A stretch of 64,000 nt of DNA from Stentor roeselii (lineage: Eukaryota > Ciliophora > Heterotrichea > Heterotrichida > Stentoridae): NCBI GenBank assembly GCA_006503475.1, contig RSEH01000004.1, forward strand, positions 186,001 through 250,000, written 5' to 3'. This document shows, piece by piece, positions 29,643 to 39,303 of the stretch. Under the pieces are notes generated by a model. It had not been told where the DNA came from. It saw only the letters and a program-made list of their open reading frames with translations, and did no database searches. The position numbers and the translations under genes are program-made. Positions within the stretch are counted from its first letter, which is position 1. Each line of letters opens with the position of its first letter.

Positions 29643-30296
29643 ATGAAGAGCAAATCTTTTAGTCTTAAAAATCTTACAAGTTACTTCAACAATGCAGAAG
29701 ACTCAAAACAAAAAAAAAGGTTCATCCTTCCGAAAATCAGCAACTTTGTACCCAGTCATAATCTTCGACGCAAGGAGTCAAAAATTGAACTGAACCGAAA
29801 ATTATCCTTTTTCGTTGATAAAAGCTTCGGAAAAACTGTTCAAAAAGATGAAGAAGTCGATGTGGACCTCTGTGAAAACCTTCCGAAAGCTCCTAGAAAT
29901 AACTTCAACTCTAACTTTCAGGATCGGATTTTAATGAAAAAAGAAGTCCCGAAAGTTCCAGTTTTTCATGGAACGAGGACAGTTTTTAAATCAGTTTCGA
30001 AGCAAAACATGAAGACCTTGAAACATGATACAAGCATAAAAAAAGACATAAAAAAAAACATAACAAGAAGAAAAGCTTCTTTCAACACCTCAATGTCGAT
30101 CTTAAAAGAAAAACACGTAAAAACTGATCAAAAAGGCAGTTTAGACAAGTCCATCATATTAAACAATCACATAAACGACTACTTCGATCAAATCATCAAA
30201 GATTTCGGACTAGAAGAGATCACTCCAAGCCCAAACGAAGAAATAAACATTTTCGACCTGTACCTAGACAGTGAATTAAACACTTTAACCGATTAA
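29643..30296 (+). CDS. Basic low-complexity protein, function unknown
   Basis: 217 aa, rich in Lys, Ser and Asn with short acidic patches (DEEVDVDLCEN) and an acidic C-terminus (EEINIFDLYLDSELNTLTD). No domain or membrane segment was seen. Its stop codon lies 4 bp from the stop of the convergent MORN gene, so the mRNAs overlap. The start has an A-rich context (ATCTAAAATG). Confidence 0.62.
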   Translation: MKSKSFSLKNLTSYFNNAEDSKQKKRFILPKISNFVPSHNLRRKESKIELNRKLSFFVDKSFGKTVQKDEEVDVDLCENLPKAPRNNFNSNFQDRILMKKEVPKVPVFHGTRTVFKSVSKQNMKTLKHDTSIKKDIKKNITRRKASFNTSMSILKEKHVKTDQKGSLDKSIILNNHINDYFDQIIKDFGLEEITPSPNEEINIFDLYLDSELNTLTD

Positions 30297-30300
30297 CACA

Positions 30301-31356
30301 CTAATTTTTCACTCTTTTGCCATCAGCCCATTCGCCTTCAAGAACAGAGCCATTTTCATATACAACTTTTCCTCGGCCATGCTGTTTGCCCCCTTTCCAA
30401 AGCCCTTCATATCTTTTGCCGTCAGGCCAATGAAAAACCCCGAAGCCTTCTTTTTTATCCATCACGTACTCGCCTTCGAACTTTCTACCGTCAGGCCATT
30501 GAAAAGTACCTTTTCCGTGCATTTTATTGAAGGCCCAAGAACCGTGAAATTCTCTTCCGTCACTCCAGGAGTATTTTCCGAGCCCGTGAATGTTGTTGCC
30601 TTGGAACTCGCCTTGATAAACGCTTCCGTCGAGCCATCTGAATACACCGTGTCCTGACTTCTCACCATTTAAGTAACTTCCTTTGTAGCTTGAACCGTCG
30701 GGCCAGACTTCGAAACCGTTTCCGTGCTGCTTGTCGTGCTTCCATTGGCCTTCATAGTAAGAACCGTCGTTGTGAGTGAAAGTTCCTTGCCCATGTGCAT
30801 TATCATCATTCCACTCACCTTCATAAACATCTCCATTCGCATGAATAAGTCTTCCAAATCCTTGAGCCTTATCAAATTTCCAAAACCCTTCATATTTCGA
30901 CCTATCCGGCCAAATCAAAATCCCTTTTCCATGTCTTTCCCAGTTATTATTCCACTCCCCAATATAAATCGAGTTATTTTCCAACTTAGTCGCGGGCTTC
31001 AGAGTAACTTGAACTTGATCATCCTCTTGTTGCGGGTAAATAAACGGCCCAAGTTTTTTTTCAGTTGCTAAAATAAGCGAGTTTGAAAAGTCTGTATTAA
31101 AAGTGGCATATTCGTCGTTTTTCCGACTTTTAAATGTAGGAAAAGTGAAAGTGCTTGGAGTTGAACGGCTTAAAGATGAGAGACTTGAACGGTCGAGGTA
31201 TCCTCGCATCAAGCTTTGAAGTTGAATGATTTTTTGAGGCTGGTAAGAAGAGATGTCGTATTCGATTGTGGACTTTGACCGGCCTTCTTCTTTTTCAGTG
31301 ATTACTTGTTGGTCTTCGTTGTTGGCTGACTTTAAACATGAACACCTGCTGCCCAT
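30301..31356 (-). CDS. MORN-repeat protein with lipidation-type N-terminus and IQ-like motif
   Basis: 351 aa. It begins MGSRCSC, a classic N-myristoylation plus palmitoylation context, so membrane attachment is likely. An IQ-like segment (IIQLQSLMRGYLDR) lies at about 40-60. From about residue 130 to the end there are nine complete 23-residue MORN repeats (YEGEW..GxGxFxxxDG) and a partial tenth. MORN proteins bind membranes or scaffold cortical and basal-body structures; similar repeats head plant PIP5 kinases, but no kinase domain is present here. It converges on the preceding gene with 4 bp between stops. Confidence 0.88.
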   Translation of the reverse strand: MGSRCSCLKSANNEDQQVITEKEEGRSKSTIEYDISSYQPQKIIQLQSLMRGYLDRSSLSSLSRSTPSTFTFPTFKSRKNDEYATFNTDFSNSLILATEKKLGPFIYPQQEDDQVQVTLKPATKLENNSIYIGEWNNNWERHGKGILIWPDRSKYEGFWKFDKAQGFGRLIHANGDVYEGEWNDDNAHGQGTFTHNDGSYYEGQWKHDKQHGNGFEVWPDGSSYKGSYLNGEKSGHGVFRWLDGSVYQGEFQGNNIHGLGKYSWSDGREFHGSWAFNKMHGKGTFQWPDGRKFEGEYVMDKKEGFGVFHWPDGKRYEGLWKGGKQHGRGKVVYENGSVLEGEWADGKRVKN

Positions 31357-31541
31357 TTCAATTAGTTTGAAATTATTAAAATGGTTGAGAAAAGGTTGGG
31401 ATTTGAAAGGTTTTAAAGGGTTTGGAGATTTTTTTTTAGATGTTTATTGAAATAGTGGCTTGCTTAATTGATAGGATTAGAATCAATTAATATTTTAGGT
31501 TATTGATAAAGAATAATGGCAATTGGATTATTTTAAGTTAT

Positions 31542-34500
31542 TCAGAAATCAGGATTTCTTAAACTGAACCCGTCATCTTGAGGGACCCAATTCATGCTAG
31601 ACTTATCGATTTCTTTAATGATAATGCTTTCAATTCCAGAGTAGTCTTGAGGCTTTTTTTTCCTGACATAGATGATGAAAAATACGTAATACCACTCGTT
31701 ATGCTCGTATTTTCGGTGAAATTTGAAAGGTTTTTTAGTTTTTTCTTCGATTTGGTCTTTATCAATCCCACAGATAAAGCATTTACTTGCCTGGTCTTTA
31801 ATATTAGATTCTTTTTCTCCTCTAATAATTGCGAAAGCATTAATGATGACTCCTGTCAAGATACTCCAAAGTATAATAAAAATGATGATATTATTGATGT
31901 TGTCATACAAAAACATTGAAAATCTGAGTTGTCCATAATAAGGGTTATTCAAAAAAGTATAATACCCGACCCCTCCTGTATTCTTGATTCCTTCTAAAAT
32001 CGAGTAAAAAGTGCACATCAAGAGACTTTCACAGTTACCAATAAAGTAAGAACTGAAGTAAATATAAGAAAACAATGAAAAAATGTACATCACAATCACT
32101 ATAAAAACCAGTAAAAGAACTATCGATTTCCATGGTTGAATCACTGAAATGATCACACTTTGAAGGATCGGAAACAGGTACAAAAAGTCTAAAAGATGAA
32201 AAGCGAAGAAAAAAACATGATAAAAACACCCTAGAACTGAAAAAGCCAAATAACAAGACAAATAGATTGTCTCAAGGTTCATGTAAACGTAAAGTATTCT
32301 GAATAAAAGATGGTTTTTAATCAGTGAGTACTTTGATCGCTTTGATTTCTTGAAGATCACTGGAACTGTTTTCAGGTAATAAAAAATCACGATCAAAATA
32401 CTGCTGATTAAATGGATTATTTCTAATGCGTGGAAAACTCGGAAGATATTGGCATTTGCTGTCAACATGCTCACTGTTAAGTTTAATGAATCTTCTGAGC
32501 TGTAATATTCGAGCGTCAGGGAAAATAAAGCGATTGCGCTTAGAAAGGCTAGAATTTTCCAGTAGATAATTTGGGACATTACTTTTACTATTCGGTAACT
32601 TGAGATCATTTTAGATACTAAGGCTTCGTGCTCTATGTGGTCTTTAATGTCAGCTACCCGACTTAGCAGGTACTCCAACTTATTCTTATTGGAAGATCGA
32701 TCCGCATGATAATGAAAGTCATACTTCATTTCTTCACTTAATTTCTTGCATTCCTGATCAAGCCAAAAATAAATCTTACACAAAATACCTCCAGGAAGCA
32801 TAACATCTATATTCCCAGTACTTTCCTCATAAAACTTTATAGCTTTTTCATAAACTTCTTTATTTTCTTTCTCAGAGTTTCCTTCTCTATAAACCTCAGG
32901 AACTACCTGATTTTTTTTTCGAATAGGTAAAATTGATTGATTATTTTCACTTTCTTCATTTTCCTCAGTCATATAAATATCTCTATCCAAATAATTAAAA
33001 GTTCCCTTATCAAACTTAACTTCAGGTAGTAAAGCTTTAACCATTTTTTTATTTTCTCTTGTAGGGTTATCCTGAAAGACTCTAAAAAGATGATAAATCA
33101 AGATACCAACTTGCAAAGAAACATTAATTTCATTTTTTTTCTCTTTATTCCCTGAATCCCCCAGTTCATTTGATTTATTTTTCACGAAACTTCCTGATTT
33201 TCTATAATCTTTATCTGAAATCGCCTTGAATCCCTCAACCATGTTAGTCCTGAGTGTTTCTATGCTGATAGTCCTAAGCAACCGAGACAAGATATACTTG
33301 TCCTCATTTCCTTCAATAAGACTGTGAAGGGTCATCAAAGCTTTATGCTTAAGAGTCGTGATTTCTTCTTTCTCAAGTAAAACACCTCGAGTCCAAGTTG
33401 AGTCCAACAAGCTTTGATATGATTTATAAGACTGCAAATCATTTGTTTTTTCATTTATTCCAAGTAACTCGTTGGTGATCTCCACGAAGTTCGAGTCGAT
33501 CACTGCCCTTTGGTTTTCTTTGCATGGCCCTTGACACATCTCGGTTAAAGTGTCGAAACAAAGACCTGCTGCCTTGAAAGTTGTTTTTTCCTTCGATTTG
33601 ATCAGGTTTTCTAACAGGATAAGAATTGAGTTTATGAAATTGAAACTGATTAAAGACTTGTCTTGAACACGAAGGTAGTTTTGAAGCTGGGTGTTGTGAT
33701 TTTCGCATAAAAGCTTTGAGAGTTCTAAACTTCGGCAAATGGGTTTGAAGGAGTTTTCGCTTTTTTCTTTTGAGGATGGCTTGAATCGCAGTAGGATGTT
33801 TGAAAGAGATTTGAAGAAGACTTCTGACTCTTGGTTATTGATAAAAAAGTTGTAAAATAAGTTTTGGGTCTCAGTTGTTCCGTTTTTTAGGATTTTTATC
33901 AGGAGGACTAATATTTTTTGGAATATTATTGATTCTGTGTCTCGTTCACTTAGAATCTGGAGCATCAGGCTAAGACCGTTAAGTCCTTCTAATTCCTTTA
34001 TACATTCAATTCCTTTATTTTTTTTATTTTCTTCTGACTCGTCTTTTGACTCGTGAATAACAAGTGTCTTCAGTATCAGGATACTAAGAAGAACAGTTTT
34101 TTTAGAGATTTTTCGGGTTTTGTAGTACTTTATGATCTGGAGAAGCTCGCTTATGATTGACTTGAGGTCTTGAGCTTCTGTTTTAGCCTTTAAAATGATA
34201 TCCGCGATGTTATATCTTTCACTTTTTTTACGTTCTTTTAAAATTTTGTTGCCTTTAAGCATACCTTTAAGTTCATCTAAATTATCACTTTTGAATGACA
34301 AAGGTTTATTCTGGGCTTCCATCTCCAGATGATAACTGTAATTCAAGCTAAAAGTTCTTGACAACTGATTCAAATTCTCACCCATTTCAACATCTAAAAA
34401 ATTCTCATCTCTTCCTTGTCTGTTAATTACCTGATTCAAGAAATCTCTACAGATAATTGAGAGTTCATCTTTAATATCAAGATCTAAAGAGTAAATTTCA

Positions 34501-37500
34501 GAATATTTCTTTAAAATCTTTACAATTAGACTTATTCTTTCAGGGGAAACATCAAAAATGTTATTTCCATTTCGTTTTACCAGGTCTGTCAATTCATTAT
34601 AATAAATAGTTTTATCAAGTCTTTGCTTAGAGTCCAAATAAACCTCATAAAACAATTCAAGTAAAGGAATAAGCATTGGTGTGAATTTTTTATCTTCTTC
34701 AGACCTTTTTAAAAGTTCAAATAAAGTTTTGAGTTTTAGGATTTTTTTACATTTAGACTCATTAATTTCAACATCCATGATGCCAGTAGTCGACTTGCTC
34801 ATCACTCTAAATAACTGTGCATGATAAGCGATAGGCTGGTCATTCATGTTGATAACTTCAAACCGAAATTCAACTTCTACATTATTTTTAACATTTTCAC
34901 AGTAACAGAGTGTTTCATAATGGTTCCGATCTAACAGACAGTTCATGACTTTCAACTGAATATCAAGAATCGGCTCTTTATCAACGATTTGAATCACTTC
35001 AAATATACGAAGAAACCTGGCCTGCCGTCCATGGCGGAAAATGCAGTCAATAAATAAGTGAATAAATGAATAATCTACAGATGTGCAAAGTTCATAGTTA
35101 TTTTTGTAAATTTCACAAACTGTTTCGATTTGACCTAAATCGTGCTGCAGGTAATTCAAAAACAGTTTTAGATGTTTTTTGAAATATTCTTGATGAAGTT
35201 TGTGATCTTTTATGATTTTTGAGAGAATTTCGTAAACTAATCTTAAAATTTCTTTGATCTTTTCGTCATTTTCGATTAAATATTCACAATCTATAATGAA
35301 TCTCATTAGGATTACGTGGATTTTCAGGTTAAAGAAGATATTTTGTCGAATCTTTGAAATCTCTTCAGTTCCAGGAAAGGATGCTTCTTTTATCAAACTT
35401 GAATTCACGTTTAAGAGAGTCGAAAAATTCTTTAAAATTTCTAAAAACTCTTCATATCGAGGATCGCTTGGGTTGGGTACCCAAATTTCTGACTTTTCAG
35501 CAATTTCAATGAAATAGCTTTTCTTTTTTTTCAAGTAATTATGGACTTCAATATCGATCACATCTTTCAAGTACTCGATTTTATTGATATTGGAAATTGT
35601 CTCGCGTAGGACATAACAGGACCTGATGAAAATGCTCAGAGTCTGTGACTTGACTTCAAACCTTTTTGTCTGGATGAAAAGATCCAAGAGTTTTACCAAG
35701 AATTTTGTAGAGACTATTGAATAATTCGAGATACTGCCTTCTTTTTTAATAACTTGAGGAATTGCTTCAAGTAGTGCAAAAACATCTTGAAAAGCTATAT
35801 TTTCTGCAAAGAGATTTTTTAAGATGTCATCTTGACGCCAGTTTAGATAAAATGAAATTGCTTGAAGGATCTCGATGATGCAGTCTTCGTTTAAATCATA
35901 AGAATTTGAATCATTTTTCTGGGTTGAGCTGAGATAGTTAAAGATTTTTGTTGAATATTTTAAAACTGTTGATTTTTTAGCTTTTTGTTTTCTGAGAAAC
36001 TCGAAGTTTGCTTCTACTTTTTTTTCTTTGGAGTAGACTTCAGGGTTGGAGTTTTTTGAATTGATATGGAAGATAAAATCGCCTTTTATCAGCTTTAATA
36101 GAAGTTTTATTAGCTGTGCTTGGTCATCGCTTCTGGTGGGATTAAACATTCTGAATCTGCTCATGAGGTTTATTAATTTTAACAGTTCTAACTGATAAAT
36201 TTGAGCTGAATGATTAGGTCTACTAAAATGAGAAATCAAGTAATTTTTCAAATCAATTATCATCTTTTCAGTTTCATTCTGTTTAACAGGAGAATTTTCA
36301 AACTGGTAATTTCCAGGAGAGAGTTCATTTTCATTAATATTTTCCGGTAAAACTTGATTATTAAATACTTCCCTGATACTATTCCTCTCCTTCTTATCAA
36401 CAACATAATCAGGAATATCATTAATAAATCTCGGTGCGACATCAACATAAGCTTTACTGACCAAAGAAAGAAACGAAGCCTGAAGTTTAAAATCAACATC
36501 AAAATTTGTAACATCTCCCTGCTTCACATTAACATAATTTATCAATACAGGAAGTGGAAACCAAGCAGTAACCATATTAATACAGTTATAATTCCTTCCT
36601 TCACACAAATTAACAAGCAACTCAATCAACTTCATAAATTTTAACTTTTCATAAGAATAAGAGTTTTCATCATCTTTCTTAAAAAGATCTTCAATCTTCT
36701 CCTCGATCTGATCAGAACCGATTCTCAATAAAAAACTAAAACCATTATTTTCTGGAAGCTTAAAAAATTTCGGATCATTCAGCAGGTCTTTAATGATCAG
36801 GTCTTGATTTGAAGACATTCCCTGCCCTTCACAAACTGAAACTTTCAGCAAAAAATCAACATATTTTAATTTTTGCTCTTCTTCAATCTTGTTGACTTTA
36901 TGTTTAATCAAACTCTTGAATTGAGATGAGAGACTTTCATTACCTTCAATTAAATCGATATGCTCTTTAATCAATTTCTGAATTGAAGATGAGAATTTAT
37001 GATGGCCTTCACGAAAGTCTTCTATGATGCTGATCAAGTTTCTTGAAATTTCTGGATCCCATTTGATGAATTTCTGGAAAAGTTCACTTTTGTTTAGAAC
37101 TTCTGACTTGTTTTTTGTGTTTTCTTTACAAAGTAGGACTAGAATAGAAAAGATCTGTTTGACTGACTGTTTGTTTTCAGGTGAATTGTGGACATCAAGG
37201 ATGTTGAATAGTTTATCGAAAATCAGCTGTTTTCTTAGAATGTCTTGACGAGACTTGCAAATTTCTCCAACCATGTCACTTTCACTTGAAATGTTGAAAT
37301 TTTTATTAAGGATAAAATTTTCCAAGATTTTCAAGCATTTTTCTAGAGACTTTAAAAATGAATCATCTAATTTTTTCACAAAGAAGAATTTATTCAAAGG
37401 AATACTGATAATTTCTTTAGAAGAGTCTTGATTATACATTTCTTTTTGAAGAGGTTTGTAAAGTTTATCTAGTCTTGAAATGATCTCGTCTGCATAGGCC

Positions 37501-38681
37501 ACGTCAGTTGAGATCTCTTCATTGCACTTGAAGACCTGGAAATAAATATTATCATTTTTCTGGCTTTCAAGAATTGGATAACATTTTTCCATTTGAAGAT
37601 ACTGCATACTGAGATATTTCTTTTCAATTTGATTTTGAATAGTGCAGTATTGCGATTTGATATACTTGGAATCGGTTTTATTGATAGGGTCAATTATCCA
37701 GTTTGAGTATACCAAATTAAGATCACTCAGAGTGAAACTCAATAAACTTTGAGCTTTTCGATTAATTGAAGGATTACTAAACACAGAACTGTTTCTCATA
37801 GACTTCAACTCCAGGGTCAGATACATTTTTTTGGTGATGTGCCTGATTCTATACACCCCTTTCGGAACGATTCCACAAGGCGAGTCTTTTTCAATTCTCC
37901 AAAGACACTTATGCAGTTCGATGTCATTAGTAAAAACAATATCATCTCCATCACTCACAGTGAGACTCATATTATTCTCACTATCCTTAATAAAAACATA
38001 ATTCCAGCTAAAAATCCCACTTTGTTCATTTTCACTATCAGAGCAAGTAAGTTCAAGTTTTACTTTCGACTTATTTTCAAAGCTGGCAAAAGTTTTTTCT
38101 TCATACTTAAAGAAATAAATAGGTGCAGTCAATTTGGAAATCCAGATCTCGAAGTAAACCTTGTCGCCATTCATCAATTTCGACCTTTCTTTCTGAAAAT
38201 TAAAAACTGGCTCTAGTCGAATAAGGCAAGTGTCATCCGGGTTGTCCTTAAGTTTAAATTTTAAATGTTCGTTAGAAGAGCTTGAAGAACTCTCCAACTG
38301 GACCCCGAGGTATTTCCCCGTTGCAAGGTGTTGAAGTTCGACATTCGAACTTACGGTTACTGATGAACCGATTGCTTTGGAGTAATGATGCATGTTGTTC
38401 ATCATTTCTAGTCTTAGAGACTCGATGTTGATGTTTGAGTCTTTGGGATTTGAGGAGGCTTCGGAATTTAAGAGCTGAGTCTGGATCAGGTTTATTGATT
38501 TTGGAAGAATTCGGAAGGCTGATAAGTATTGGTCTTGCTGTGAAGGGTCTTGCTGTGAAGGGTCTGGATGCCAGATTAGGCTTGAGTGGGTTAGACCTTT
38601 GCCGAATAGGTATTGGTTATCGCAGTTTAGCTTTATTATATCGCCGTATTTTAGAACCCCTGTTTCTTCCTGGTTCGACAT
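31542..38681 (-). CDS. IP3-receptor/ryanodine-receptor-type Ca2+ release channel
   Basis: 2,379 aa, close to the animal IP3R length (about 2,700). N-terminal MIR-type beta-trefoils (LKYGDIIKLNCDNQYLFGKG, VELQHLATGKYLGVQ) lead into long helical RIH/armadillo regions. Six membrane helices lie at about 2000-2270. The pore loop reads GIKNTGGVGYYTF, where the animal IP3R filter is GGGVGD, so the acidic residue after the filter is replaced by Tyr. The C-terminal linker has the IP3R zinc site: CFICG, then FHRKYEHNEW with H-x4-H, and a WYYVFFIIYV strand. It releases Ca2+ from ER or alveolar stores; IP3 binding is not assured. The start lies 6 bp from the divergent MADS-like gene. Confidence 0.92.
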   Translation of the reverse strand: MSNQEETGVLKYGDIIKLNCDNQYLFGKGLTHSSLIWHPDPSQQDPSQQDQYLSAFRILPKSINLIQTQLLNSEASSNPKDSNINIESLRLEMMNNMHHYSKAIGSSVTVSSNVELQHLATGKYLGVQLESSSSSSNEHLKFKLKDNPDDTCLIRLEPVFNFQKERSKLMNGDKVYFEIWISKLTAPIYFFKYEEKTFASFENKSKVKLELTCSDSENEQSGIFSWNYVFIKDSENNMSLTVSDGDDIVFTNDIELHKCLWRIEKDSPCGIVPKGVYRIRHITKKMYLTLELKSMRNSSVFSNPSINRKAQSLLSFTLSDLNLVYSNWIIDPINKTDSKYIKSQYCTIQNQIEKKYLSMQYLQMEKCYPILESQKNDNIYFQVFKCNEEISTDVAYADEIISRLDKLYKPLQKEMYNQDSSKEIISIPLNKFFFVKKLDDSFLKSLEKCLKILENFILNKNFNISSESDMVGEICKSRQDILRKQLIFDKLFNILDVHNSPENKQSVKQIFSILVLLCKENTKNKSEVLNKSELFQKFIKWDPEISRNLISIIEDFREGHHKFSSSIQKLIKEHIDLIEGNESLSSQFKSLIKHKVNKIEEEQKLKYVDFLLKVSVCEGQGMSSNQDLIIKDLLNDPKFFKLPENNGFSFLLRIGSDQIEEKIEDLFKKDDENSYSYEKLKFMKLIELLVNLCEGRNYNCINMVTAWFPLPVLINYVNVKQGDVTNFDVDFKLQASFLSLVSKAYVDVAPRFINDIPDYVVDKKERNSIREVFNNQVLPENINENELSPGNYQFENSPVKQNETEKMIIDLKNYLISHFSRPNHSAQIYQLELLKLINLMSRFRMFNPTRSDDQAQLIKLLLKLIKGDFIFHINSKNSNPEVYSKEKKVEANFEFLRKQKAKKSTVLKYSTKIFNYLSSTQKNDSNSYDLNEDCIIEILQAISFYLNWRQDDILKNLFAENIAFQDVFALLEAIPQVIKKEGSISNYSIVSTKFLVKLLDLFIQTKRFEVKSQTLSIFIRSCYVLRETISNINKIEYLKDVIDIEVHNYLKKKKSYFIEIAEKSEIWVPNPSDPRYEEFLEILKNFSTLLNVNSSLIKEASFPGTEEISKIRQNIFFNLKIHVILMRFIIDCEYLIENDEKIKEILRLVYEILSKIIKDHKLHQEYFKKHLKLFLNYLQHDLGQIETVCEIYKNNYELCTSVDYSFIHLFIDCIFRHGRQARFLRIFEVIQIVDKEPILDIQLKVMNCLLDRNHYETLCYCENVKNNVEVEFRFEVINMNDQPIAYHAQLFRVMSKSTTGIMDVEINESKCKKILKLKTLFELLKRSEEDKKFTPMLIPLLELFYEVYLDSKQRLDKTIYYNELTDLVKRNGNNIFDVSPERISLIVKILKKYSEIYSLDLDIKDELSIICRDFLNQVINRQGRDENFLDVEMGENLNQLSRTFSLNYSYHLEMEAQNKPLSFKSDNLDELKGMLKGNKILKERKKSERYNIADIILKAKTEAQDLKSIISELLQIIKYYKTRKISKKTVLLSILILKTLVIHESKDESEENKKNKGIECIKELEGLNGLSLMLQILSERDTESIIFQKILVLLIKILKNGTTETQNLFYNFFINNQESEVFFKSLSNILLRFKPSSKEKSENSFKPICRSLELSKLLCENHNTQLQNYLRVQDKSLISFNFINSILILLENLIKSKEKTTFKAAGLCFDTLTEMCQGPCKENQRAVIDSNFVEITNELLGINEKTNDLQSYKSYQSLLDSTWTRGVLLEKEEITTLKHKALMTLHSLIEGNEDKYILSRLLRTISIETLRTNMVEGFKAISDKDYRKSGSFVKNKSNELGDSGNKEKKNEINVSLQVGILIYHLFRVFQDNPTRENKKMVKALLPEVKFDKGTFNYLDRDIYMTEENEESENNQSILPIRKKNQVVPEVYREGNSEKENKEVYEKAIKFYEESTGNIDVMLPGGILCKIYFWLDQECKKLSEEMKYDFHYHADRSSNKNKLEYLLSRVADIKDHIEHEALVSKMISSYRIVKVMSQIIYWKILAFLSAIALFSLTLEYYSSEDSLNLTVSMLTANANIFRVFHALEIIHLISSILIVIFYYLKTVPVIFKKSKRSKYSLIKNHLLFRILYVYMNLETIYLSCYLAFSVLGCFYHVFFFAFHLLDFLYLFPILQSVIISVIQPWKSIVLLLVFIVIVMYIFSLFSYIYFSSYFIGNCESLLMCTFYSILEGIKNTGGVGYYTFLNNPYYGQLRFSMFLYDNINNIIIFIILWSILTGVIINAFAIIRGEKESNIKDQASKCFICGIDKDQIEEKTKKPFKFHRKYEHNEWYYVFFIIYVRKKKPQDYSGIESIIIKEIDKSSMNWVPQDDGFSLRNPDF
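38532..38561 (-). repeat. Tandem 15-bp duplication in the channel gene
   Basis: GTCTTGCTGTGAAGG occurs twice in a row on the plus strand. It is in frame and encodes a repeated DPSQQ in the N-terminal MIR region, a recent microsatellite-like expansion. Confidence 0.85.
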
Positions 38682-38687
38682 TTATAA
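38682..38687. promoter_or_regulatory. Six-base spacer between divergent start codons
   Basis: Only TTATAA separates the ATG of the Ca2+ channel gene (minus) from the ATG at 38688 (plus). Any shared promoter must lie within coding sequence, unless the plus-strand start is further in. Confidence 0.5.
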
Positions 38688-39260
38688 ATGAATGAAAAGT
38701 GCAGGACAGATAGAAAAGCAACGAGGCGGAAAATCCGAAACAAAATTCAAACCCTCGTAAAAAAAGCTGTCGAAATTTCAGATAGTGGCTGCGAAATTCT
38801 TCTAATAATCAACTACCAAGAAACCAGAAATTGGATTCAATACAGTTCTTCTGAATCTGAATCACTATTTTTCAGGTTTCAAATGGCGAAGAAAGATCTA
38901 GAAAAAGTAGAAGAATACAACAACACTAACTACGAGAAATTTTCGTCTTCTCTCGGTGTTGTTGACGACTCAATATCCCCAAGACCATCAAAACTCCTGA
39001 AATCACGAGACACTTTTTCCGACTCCCAGACTATTAAATCTGCTGGGTTCGGAAAGATAGAAAAGTTCGATGAAGGTGCGACAAGCACAGGTGTAACTTC
39101 AACAGTCTGCCCCAGCATTTTTCCGGCACCCACCGTAAAGAAACCTCCAGACGTCCAGCCTTCATCCTTCATTTTTGAAGAAAAAACGAAAGAAGTTGAA
39201 GAAAATTCATCATCAGAATTCGATTTTGAAACATATTTTTCTGCAGCTGGTCAGACTTAA
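38688..39260 (+). CDS. Acidic protein with divergent MADS-like N-terminus
   Basis: 190 aa. Residues about 8-55 resemble the helix and first strands of a MADS box: a basic stretch (RKATRRKIRNKIQ), then LVKKAVEISDSGCEILLII and an ETRNWIQYSS strand, comparable to KKAYELS..C..E.ALI.F...G.LY.YAS in SRF and plant MADS proteins. The usual T-F-x-K-R-K DNA-contact block is shortened, so DNA binding is uncertain. The rest is Ser-rich and acidic (SSSEFDFETYFSA end), compatible with an activation region. A Met at 38880 would give a version without the MADS-like part. The assignment is tentative. Confidence 0.45.
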   Translation: MNEKCRTDRKATRRKIRNKIQTLVKKAVEISDSGCEILLIINYQETRNWIQYSSSESESLFFRFQMAKKDLEKVEEYNNTNYEKFSSSLGVVDDSISPRPSKLLKSRDTFSDSQTIKSAGFGKIEKFDEGATSTGVTSTVCPSIFPAPTVKKPPDVQPSSFIFEEKTKEVEENSSSEFDFETYFSAAGQT

Positions 39261-39303
39261 TTTAATTAAACCTTGACTTTTATAATTCCAGGAATAAATT
39301 ATC

